Assembly (NCBI GenBank): GCA_036337945.1
Contig: JAYZDF010000065.1
Span: 1-45,117, forward strand
Length of the DNA: 45,117 bases
From: JAYZDF01 sp036337945
GTDB taxonomy: Bacteria; Myxococcota; Kuafuiibacteriia; Kuafuiibacteriales; Kuafuiibacteriaceae
Direction: 5' to 3'
A program made the translations under genes and the position numbers. Positions within the stretch are counted from its first letter, which is position 1. Every line of letters begins with the position of its first letter. Positions 17,703 to 25,053 of the stretch are shown here, in pieces. The notes beneath the pieces were generated by a model. It was not told the DNA's origin. It searched no databases and saw only the letters and a program-made list of their open reading frames with translations.

Positions 17703-19225
17703 CGCTTGGTTCGCACCACTAATACTTGACCGTACAACTTACCATTTTCGGGGATGCCTCCTTTGTGTACGGTTCGGTTTTTTATAAGATAAAGGATGCT
17801 GGCTCCGCTCTTCACATTCAGCGCTTTTTTGTGTTCCGTTTGCGCAATCATTTGCCAAGCGAACAGATTTTGGAACCCTTCAAATTTTACCGTTACTGGT
17901 TCTGATTCCCCCAGCACGTCGGTCACTATCTCACGAGTTATGCTCACTCCGTTGAGCGCATCGACGGTTTTATAATATTTCCATGTGTTGATAGCCATGC
18001 TGAGCACGCTTGCACTCACCAATGACAGAACAAAGTACTTGGCGCTTGGGCGGTTGAATTTCCGCATCAGGTGATCGATGGCTGCAGCCATTGGCAAGAA
18101 AATCATCGGCACCAACAAATTCGCGTAATGAGGAAAAAAACCTTTGCGTGCAGCAAACAAAAGAATGACTGCAGCACACAGCGCTGCCACCAAAGCAGAT
18201 GTCATAATATCTGTAGTTGAAATGAGACTCTTCGACTTATTCCGAATCGCTGCAACTATATTCTTTGATGCAACAAACAGTGCCACCAACCAGGCAGCAG
18301 CAGAGACGAGCATGGACACACAAGTAAGAACTCCATGCAATGGACCTTGAGCGGTAAACCACGCTGTCAATCCTGGTATGCTCAAGTATGTCTTTACCGC
18401 ATCAAATGACCGCCAGTAACCAAGATTCATATGATAACCAATTTCACTGCTTCCATAAAAAATGGTGTACATAAGCATTTGTAACGGATGCTTCAGCGCT
18501 TCGGCCGCACTAATCTTGCCGCCCGCGTGGGTCAGAATCGCTCGCGTGTTTTTAAAGTCGTGCGTAAGCTCGTGGTAAAGCGGTAAAGCGTATGCGACGA
18601 CCGTTACGATGACCCCCGCCAGCAGAGCGCTCTTAGACCAGTTCTTCGGCGGAGCGCCAATTAAGATAATGATGACAGCACACCAGACAATTGGTGCGGA
18701 CATGTGAATCTGCGGACACGTGAGTGTGAAAAACACGAGAGCGGCCTGAGAAAATTTACTGGATTGCGCATGCAATGCACTGAACAAGATAAAACTACCC
18801 CAGACTGGTGCTAAGCAAGATAGCCAAACCCGGTCGCCATAAAGTATGTCCCAGGGCGCAAACGTAAATAAAGCGAGCGCAATTAACGCAGCACGGGGAG
18901 AGGCTGCGAGTAGCGTTGCTCGAAACAGTAAAAAGCCAGATAATATATGAAGAACAACGATTGCAAAGCTGCCGAATAATGGAGACGTTCCAAGGCGTTG
19001 AGGAATTGCCATCAAATAGTAAAAGAGTGGACCAGGATGATAGGCGGGAGAATCTGTCATCGATGGGCCATAGATTGGCCGGGCATCGAAGGTCGCAGTA
19101 TTTCGAGCAGTTGCCCAAAAATAGGACTCATCACCCGTGAATCGAGCATCTGAGATGAGGCTCAATCGAAAAACCGTCGCCACAAACAGCAGGATCCACA
19201 TTCCACGCTTGAGGTGTGGCGACAT
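17699..19225 (-). CDS. GT39-like (PMT-type) membrane glycosyltransferase
   Basis: The probable start is the ATG at 19225 (MSPHLKRGMW, then a hydrophobic segment), which lies 14 bp after the preceding methyltransferase stop. An alternative ATG at 19282 would overlap that gene by 43 bp. The first loop holds FTGDESYFWATARN, with the Asp-Glu pair of ArnT/PMT-type enzymes (GT-C fold), and AYHPGPLFYYLMAIPQ. About eleven hydrophobic segments follow, with a soluble tail of about 100 residues. Role: transfer of a sugar from a polyprenyl-phosphate donor in the periplasm, inferred from the family. It overlaps the downstream membrane protein gene by four bases and belongs to the same operon. Confidence 0.75.
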   Translation of the reverse strand: MSPHLKRGMWILLFVATVFRLSLISDARFTGDESYFWATARNTATFDARPIYGPSMTDSPAYHPGPLFYYLMAIPQRLGTSPLFGSFAIVVLHILSGFLLFRATLLAASPRAALIALALFTFAPWDILYGDRVWLSCLAPVWGSFILFSALHAQSSKFSQAALVFFTLTCPQIHMSAPIVWCAVIIILIGAPPKNWSKSALLAGVIVTVVAYALPLYHELTHDFKNTRAILTHAGGKISAAEALKHPLQMLMYTIFYGSSEIGYHMNLGYWRSFDAVKTYLSIPGLTAWFTAQGPLHGVLTCVSMLVSAAAWLVALFVASKNIVAAIRNKSKSLISTTDIMTSALVAALCAAVILLFAARKGFFPHYANLLVPMIFLPMAAAIDHLMRKFNRPSAKYFVLSLVSASVLSMAINTWKYYKTVDALNGVSITREIVTDVLGESEPVTVKFEGFQNLFAWQMIAQTEHKKALNVKSGASILYLIKNRTVHKGGIPENGKLYGQVLVVRTKR

Positions 19226-19239
19226 TGAAGTTCGCAAGT

Positions 19240-20256
19240 TTAGCCCTCGGTCGCCTTCGGTCGGAGTCCGGTCCCTCGCCATGAGTTTTCATTGTGCCAA
19301 CCAATCGTCACATCGGTCATGTCGGCTTCTTTCCACCAATTCTCAAATTCATGTTTGGGAATGTAATTCGCAATCGGAGGCGTGAGGTGGTCATGGACAA
19401 TCGAGTGCACTTCGTCGAAAGGAAACTGAGATATGACGTTGATATACGCTTGATAAAACAAACGACGTCCTACGATATCCAGAGGTGCTTGGCTTAGAGG
19501 CTGGTAAACGCCCTTTCCTACCCCATAGACCATGGCCGCGGGAATTTTTGACAAGTGATAGACCCAGCGATGCGGTAATCGCGAAGTAATTTGCTTCCGT
19601 ACGGGATCAACATACCGAAGAATCCATTCGTTATTTTCTTCTCCATAGATCCAAGCGATCATTCGACCGCCTTCACGGACACAATGACTGAGAGCCATGA
19701 AAGCCTGTTTTGGATTAGGTGTATGATGCAAAACTCCCACCGAAAATGAGACATCTACCGATTTTTCAACAATAGGAAGATGAAACAAATCGGCTTGAAT
19801 AACATGAACGTTCGGATACTGTCTGGTGTTTCGGTAAGCCGCTTCAACCGCTGAACCAAGGTCAACAGCAAATACCTCTTTCGCGCCCCAGCGAGCTGCC
19901 AAGGCTGAGTGGCGACCTTTCCCGCAACCGCCTTCGAGCACTAGTTTGTCCTTGAATGTGTCAGGCGTGTTCGGCGATATCCAACCGAGAAACTGGTTTT
20001 CATAGTGTTCGCCAATGAAGTCGAAGTCATTCCATTGCGCTCCAAAACGGTCCACAGTCGCTTGAGCTTCTTTAGAGACTTGATCAGCGTTAGGAAGCAT
20101 ACGCGGGATTCCCCGGGTGACGGGGTAAGTATTTTCAGAGTCCACGGATACCAGTGTTCCCTCAATAATTTCATCCCCTTCTTGGGCCTTCACGTGCAGG
20201 TTTAAGCGCTCTCCCGTTTGGGGACAAACGAGAAAATCGACCAGGTTGGCTCTCAT
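19240..20256 (-). CDS. SAM-dependent methyltransferase with degenerate Trm112-like N-terminus
   Basis: The ATG at 20256 is preceded by divergent coding sequence, and no clear ribosome site is visible. Residues 1-55 look like the small Trm112-type domain (LVCPQTGERL then YPVTRGIPRML), but only one Cys remains where two CxxC pairs are usual, so zinc binding is doubtful. Class I methyltransferase motifs follow: LVLEGGCGKGRHSALAA, an acidic VFAVDLG, and VDVSFSVGVLHHTPNP. The substrate could be a lipid, a quinone or a nascent glycan. It is the promoter-proximal gene of the minus-strand glycan group with 14 bp to the next start. It faces the divergent membrane protein gene, whose longest reading would overlap it by 39 bp. 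Confidence 0.75.
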   Translation of the reverse strand: MRANLVDFLVCPQTGERLNLHVKAQEGDEIIEGTLVSVDSENTYPVTRGIPRMLPNADQVSKEAQATVDRFGAQWNDFDFIGEHYENQFLGWISPNTPDTFKDKLVLEGGCGKGRHSALAARWGAKEVFAVDLGSAVEAAYRNTRQYPNVHVIQADLFHLPIVEKSVDVSFSVGVLHHTPNPKQAFMALSHCVREGGRMIAWIYGEENNEWILRYVDPVRKQITSRLPHRWVYHLSKIPAAMVYGVGKGVYQPLSQAPLDIVGRRLFYQAYINVISQFPFDEVHSIVHDHLTPPIANYIPKHEFENWWKEADMTDVTIGWHNENSWRGTGLRPKATEG

Positions 20257-20337
20257 GGGCTAGGCCATAGCCTCTTTGACTCTACTTTTCCACCATTTTG
20301 GGTTTCTATCTGCGTAAGTCTTGCTAGGTTCCCCAGT

Positions 20338-22431
20338 GTGCGCGGATTCATTTATCGTTTGTGGCCGTATTTTGCGGTCGCTTTTAACTACCTGTGCACC
20401 TCTCCCTATCACCGCGGACTAAACAACCCCAATGAGATGGTCCGAGTCTACATGACAAAGGCGCTCGTTGATGAAGGCACACCCTCGATCGACGCAGTCA
20501 TTCGAAAATGGGGCGGAGTTGATGATAAAGCTGTTCGAAATGGCAAAATGTACTCATCCAAGGCACCTCTGCAGTCCCTCACCGGCGTACCAGTCTACGC
20601 GATGCTCTCTGAGTCAATTACGGACAAACGTGTCGTCACTACTTGGCTAAGAATTTTCGGAAGCGCGATTTACGGAATGGCAATCGCGTGGCTTTTCTTG
20701 TTTTGGAGCCGAAAACGTTCACAGATACTCACAAACTCTGAAACATCCGGAAATGCGCTCGGCTTAGCATTTGCCGTTGGAACGATGTTTTATCCATACG
20801 CAATCACGTTCACGGGACACATACTTGCTGCCTTGACGGCCGGCGGCACTTACCTGGCTGTCATTAAGCTTCTCGAGAAACTAGAGGACTCAGAAGACTG
20901 GTTTGTATTTGCTTGCCTGGCCGGATTCAGTGCAGGCGCGGCTCCTTTTGCCGAATATCCCGCTGCGTTGGTAGCAGCTCCTATTCTGTTTGGTGGCTTC
21001 TTTGCCATGCCAACCCTGCGCTCAAAAGGACGGTACTTTTTGGGTCTCGCTGTCGGCGGATTCTTGCCATTTGGACTCGGACTTTGGGCTCATCACGACT
21101 CGTGGGGAGCATTCTACAAGACAGGATATTCTTTCCTTGAAAATCGCGCGTATGTCGAAGTGCACGGTACTGGATTCTTCGGCGTGAATCTTCCCAAAGC
21201 AGACGCTTTTCTTGGGTCCCTATTTTCGCCTGGGACAGGGCTGTTCTTCTATTCTCCCATTCTTATAGTTGGGCTGGTTGTATTGTGCATGTTTTGCTTT
21301 CAGCGAGAACATGACAACAAACTCTCGCACCCGCGAACGCTCGCCATCGTCGGACTCATTGGATTTGTAGCGGAGGTACTATTCATTAGCGGGCACACAG
21401 GTTGGCGCGGCGGATGGACGCTTGGACCACGTTACATTATCGGCGTGGTCCCAATTCTGGCAGTTTGGACTATAGAGGGACTTGCATTTCCTCGATTCAG
21501 GTTTTGGCTAGGACTCACCGGTGGTTTATCTATTATTCTTACCGGATTCGCGTCAGCGCTATATCCACATCTATCTGATGTTTACGGAAATCCACTCATT
21601 AGTTTTGTGCTCCCTTCGTATCTAAACGGTGAGTTCAGTTATGGATTGGCTCATTCACTCGGTTTGGAAGGCCATATTGCAAATATGGTCCACACAATTC
21701 CCCTGACAATGATCGCAATTTACGTTTTCTGTCTGGGGAACAAGCTCACCATCTCACGTGCAGCAGCGCTAGGGTTCGCAACTGTGCTCACGATGGGTAG
21801 TCTGTTTTTGATTCCAGAAAGTGACCCCAGCGCCGCAATGAGAGAAAATGAGCGACTCTGGGGTTTCTGGGAACCTTCCAGGTCACGGCAGTCTACCAGT
21901 GATTCAGTGTACCGAGCTCGGGATCGATGGCGTGGGCTACGCGTGACTGCCGAACTTCTAACGAACGAGGAACGCAAGTCGCGAGTCGTACCCTGTCGCC
22001 CCAAGGCCGACCGGTGTGAATACGGAGGGCAGCCCTGGCAGCATTTGAAGCCCGATTTTCTGCCCTTCGATGGAAAACATAGGTCGGTCCTGTTCGTTCA
22101 CCCCATTACCGGCTGGACAATCAAAACAAAATTCAATCTTCCGCGCGAGACGTCCTCCGCCCTACTAGAAATCGGGCTCACTGACTCAAGCGCAGATAGC
22201 GATAATAAAGCACCCGTTTCAGTTCGAGTATTGCAAGGCAACACCGTCTTACTGGATGAACCCTTAGCTGCGGAACGCGGACTGAAAAAGTTTCCGCTTA
22301 CGCTAACTGCGACAGGCACTCGAGTTATTGAACTCGACTTAGAAACGACTCAAGACGGTGCAAGGGTCCTTGGGTTCGACCTAACTGTACCTCGGGCAAA
22401 TAAAGAGGTTGAAGATTTTGAGACAAATTGA
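20338..22431 (+). CDS. Large polytopic membrane protein with soluble C-terminus, GT-C-like, function unknown
   Basis: A reading frame from TTG 20218 overlaps the divergent methyltransferase start. The GTG at 20338 with AGG about ten bases upstream fits better, giving 697 residues that begin with a basic RGFIYRLWP anchor. The first loop holds NNPNEMVRVYMTKALV and NGKMYSSKAPLQSL, a region that in similar proteins follows the first membrane helix and may replace the DE pair of GT-C enzymes. About ten hydrophobic segments follow up to residue 540, then a beta-rich soluble domain. The gene lies back to back with the other glycan genes, and the two promoters must share a short region. The next gene overlaps its end. 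Confidence 0.6.
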   Translation: MRGFIYRLWPYFAVAFNYLCTSPYHRGLNNPNEMVRVYMTKALVDEGTPSIDAVIRKWGGVDDKAVRNGKMYSSKAPLQSLTGVPVYAMLSESITDKRVVTTWLRIFGSAIYGMAIAWLFLFWSRKRSQILTNSETSGNALGLAFAVGTMFYPYAITFTGHILAALTAGGTYLAVIKLLEKLEDSEDWFVFACLAGFSAGAAPFAEYPAALVAAPILFGGFFAMPTLRSKGRYFLGLAVGGFLPFGLGLWAHHDSWGAFYKTGYSFLENRAYVEVHGTGFFGVNLPKADAFLGSLFSPGTGLFFYSPILIVGLVVLCMFCFQREHDNKLSHPRTLAIVGLIGFVAEVLFISGHTGWRGGWTLGPRYIIGVVPILAVWTIEGLAFPRFRFWLGLTGGLSIILTGFASALYPHLSDVYGNPLISFVLPSYLNGEFSYGLAHSLGLEGHIANMVHTIPLTMIAIYVFCLGNKLTISRAAALGFATVLTMGSLFLIPESDPSAAMRENERLWGFWEPSRSRQSTSDSVYRARDRWRGLRVTAELLTNEERKSRVVPCRPKADRCEYGGQPWQHLKPDFLPFDGKHRSVLFVHPITGWTIKTKFNLPRETSSALLEIGLTDSSADSDNKAPVSVRVLQGNTVLLDEPLAAERGLKKFPLTLTATGTRVIELDLETTQDGARVLGFDLTVPRANKEVEDFETN

Positions 22432-22999
22432 TTGTCAATACAGCGATGCACTCGATGTCATTTGGACGACTACAGCCGCCCGTTTAGGCTTCAAGATAGC
22501 TCGATCAACTGATGTCTTTGCCTCGAGCGATGGGCTAGGAACGCTCACCCTTTCGACGTCAAACGAGTTCGACGCGGACGATAGTCTTGCGCAGCTCATC
22601 TTTCATGAATTATGTCACGCTATCGTAGAAGGGCCTGAATCACGGCACCAAAAGGATTGGGGTTTGGACAACACCGGCGACAAAGATATCGTTCGCGAAC
22701 ACGCGTGTCATCGAGTTCAAGCCGCACTTTCCCAACAATTCGGCCTTCGCCGATTCTTCGGTGTTACCACTGAGTGGCGGGCTTATTACGACGCCCTTCC
22801 CAAAGACCCATTAGAAATCGACTCAGACCCCGCGTCTCAGCTCGCAAGTGAAGCAATCGAAAGGTTTAGGAATTCATGCTGGCACACTGAAATAAAAAAG
22901 GCGCTATCTTCAACTGCAATCGTCGCTGGAGTGGTACAGGAATATTCTGAGTCTGATTCTTTGTGGGCTACCTTCGAACCCGCAACTCGGAGTGACTAA
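22418..22999 (+). CDS. Putative zinc metalloprotein with HExxH motif
   Basis: The protein is about 193 residues. AQLIFHELCHAIVEG holds HELCH, the zinc-binding helix of gluzincin or metallohydrolase type, and VREHACHRVQ could supply further ligands. TTG starts occur at 22409 and 22418; AGAGG at 22404-22408 is at the right distance from the second, so I prefer 22418. No signal peptide is seen, so the enzyme would be cytoplasmic. It overlaps the preceding membrane protein gene by 14 bp, implying coupling, and its stop shares CTAA with the convergent PATAN gene. Whether it is active is uncertain; the second half has no obvious third ligand. Confidence 0.6.
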   Translation: MRQIDCQYSDALDVIWTTTAARLGFKIARSTDVFASSDGLGTLTLSTSNEFDADDSLAQLIFHELCHAIVEGPESRHQKDWGLDNTGDKDIVREHACHRVQAALSQQFGLRRFFGVTTEWRAYYDALPKDPLEIDSDPASQLASEAIERFRNSCWHTEIKKALSSTAIVAGVVQEYSESDSLWATFEPATRSD

Positions 23000-24867
23000 T
23001 CGTTGATATCGACTTTAATTGAGTCGTCCATCAACTTAATGGCATTGAGTTCTCGGCGCGCGGCCGAGTTATTTGGATCAGCTTTTAGGACTCTGCGCAG
23101 AACAGACGCAGCGTGAGAAAGCTCGCCTTTTTCACGAAGGAGTTGGCCGTAATAGACTTGGATAATGACCTCGTTCGGTTCCAAAAGTGATGCCTCTCGA
23201 ATGACCTCAAAGGCTCTTTCCGCCCCATTATTATCTCGCTCGGCAGGGTCCGAATATATCGCCCAACCGTAGTATGCGCGAAATAAACCACTATAGCGGT
23301 CCGCATCCATACACGACTGAAAGAGTTCCCGCGCTTGGTGGTACTCACGCTGACTAAGCAAAACTTTACCCATTTTGAACTTTCGTTCGAGTTCTTCTTT
23401 TTGGGCGGCTGCGGCAGCTTGGTCGATAACTTTTTCCTGTTTCTGAGTTTTCTTTTGGTTAGTTGGCTGCGTCAGTTCATCCTTTGCTTGTTCGAGCGCG
23501 GCGTAGACTCGGTGTGCAACCTCGGTCAAATCCGCGGGCAACTGACTGGACAAAATCTTTGGATTAAAGCGGCTAGAGAGTTTGCGATGAGCCGATTTTA
23601 TCTGGTCAATTGCGGCATCCCCGCCAACCCCCAAAAGCGCATAGGGGTCGCCCCTTTCTATTTTTTCTTCAAGCGCACTCAGTTCATCAACGATGAGTTT
23701 CATATGAACGGGAACATCATTTCTTCGCCGAACGCTAGTACGGATTCGACCGAGCGAACCGGATCGAGGCCGAAGAACTTTAGGACGCGCAGGAATTCGG
23801 TTTGAAGTGGGGGTGCCTTGGTGAGAACTTGAAAAACTCATAGTTTCAAGGATGGGCTGTGACGCGTCCGTGGCTGGGAGAAAACCGAGCGGTGTATTCG
23901 ACGACTGGGGTCTCTTCGCAGGCGGAGGGGTCGCGATGGGAAGAGACGGTGAGCTCGCGGTTGGTGCGGAGAGGTCCGGAGTGAGCCCGCCAAAAATATC
24001 CGCCTGCGATGAACCCTGACTCGAGAATGCCATTGGCGTCGGCGGGGGCGGAGCTGGTAGTTCTGTTAGAGCCGCCATCGGCAGGGCTTCGGGCGCATTG
24101 ACCGCTTCGTGAGTTGGGAAAACGGCTAGTGACGGGTCCACTGGTTCGACTAACTCACACAAAACAAGAGCTCTTGCGATGGCTCGCACAGCTTTCTGGT
24201 TTCCGAAGAAGCTTTCAAGATCACACAAGCGGCGAGGCTCCAAAAGGAGCTTGGCAACAGGATAAGTAGGCGCAGAAAGACCGAACGCTTTGACCTGTTC
24301 CAGCGGCGCAAGTAACTTGAAGGCCCATTCATTCAGTTGATTTGCACAAGATTCGAGTTCACTCGGATCAGCGGACGCACTTAGGGCAGGAATCACAAGC
24401 GAGCGACCATCAATCGCCTGACCATATCGTGCAAGAGGTTCAGGAATAGTTGGCTGACTTTCCCATTCGGCCCCAGTCAGGCCAAACAATTTAGCGAAGC
24501 GCCTGCTTGTTTGATGAACGAGTCCTTTTCTTAGGGCCGGTGGTGTTAAGAGGCCCTGATGAACGAGCATTTGCCCGATAAGAGGCCTAGATGCGGCTTC
24601 GACCAGCTGCTGGCGTGCGACCAAATCATCAACAACTTTCCGTTCGCATAGATTGATTTCAGCCAACAATAGGCCGATGTGGTCGGTGCGCACACCTGGC
24701 CCCGTCACGCTCGTAGGTGCGCCAGATGTAAACGTTGCTCGGCTTTCCCCTTGCTCGTGCTTGATCCTAACCCAACCAGTAAAATTGCCCTTTAGAGCCC
24801 ATAAATAGAGGTCCGAGAAGTAAAACCCGTTCCCAAAAGTACCGGATTGTGGCTGCGATAGGTCCAT
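22996..24867 (-). CDS. PATAN/DUF4388-like - J-like - TPR mosaic protein
   Basis: The ATG at 24867 follows GGGAGGATC, a strong ribosome site. Residues 1-130 look like a DUF4388/PATAN-like domain (KGNFTGWVRIKHEQGESRA, then a glycine-rich turn), the group used in predatory and myxobacterial signalling. Residues 130-260 form a second helical region, then a Pro/Ser-rich linker (about 270-370). Around 406-470 lies a J-like domain, DPYALLGVGGDAA with an Ala/Lys helix, but the HPD needed to stimulate Hsp70 is replaced by RFNPKIL, so a true co-chaperone role is doubtful. Residues 495-610 hold TPR-like helices. The protein is presumably cytoplasmic and probably a scaffold. It stands alone, head-to-tail with no operon partner. 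Confidence 0.7.
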   Translation of the reverse strand: MDLSQPQSGTFGNGFYFSDLYLWALKGNFTGWVRIKHEQGESRATFTSGAPTSVTGPGVRTDHIGLLLAEINLCERKVVDDLVARQQLVEAASRPLIGQMLVHQGLLTPPALRKGLVHQTSRRFAKLFGLTGAEWESQPTIPEPLARYGQAIDGRSLVIPALSASADPSELESCANQLNEWAFKLLAPLEQVKAFGLSAPTYPVAKLLLEPRRLCDLESFFGNQKAVRAIARALVLCELVEPVDPSLAVFPTHEAVNAPEALPMAALTELPAPPPPTPMAFSSQGSSQADIFGGLTPDLSAPTASSPSLPIATPPPAKRPQSSNTPLGFLPATDASQPILETMSFSSSHQGTPTSNRIPARPKVLRPRSGSLGRIRTSVRRRNDVPVHMKLIVDELSALEEKIERGDPYALLGVGGDAAIDQIKSAHRKLSSRFNPKILSSQLPADLTEVAHRVYAALEQAKDELTQPTNQKKTQKQEKVIDQAAAAAQKEELERKFKMGKVLLSQREYHQARELFQSCMDADRYSGLFRAYYGWAIYSDPAERDNNGAERAFEVIREASLLEPNEVIIQVYYGQLLREKGELSHAASVLRRVLKADPNNSAARRELNAIKLMDDSIKVDIND

Positions 24868-25053
24868 GATCCTCCCGAATACAAAAGTTCAAGTTGCACT
24901 CACGCGACAACAGTCTCTCGCAGTCGCATCAAACGCAGCCTTAGTCTGCCTGAAATGCTCGGAAAATCAAACCCTGAAACCACTGATAACCCTGTGATCT
25001 TTTAGTGTTTTTGCATTGCATCCAGACCACTTCAGGTCTAGGGTCCGAGCCGT

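Noticed and set aside
23335..23805. 156-codon plus-strand frame, Phe/Leu-rich
   Set aside because: It is antisense to the PATAN/J/TPR gene, which has a strong ribosome site and domains; no independent support.
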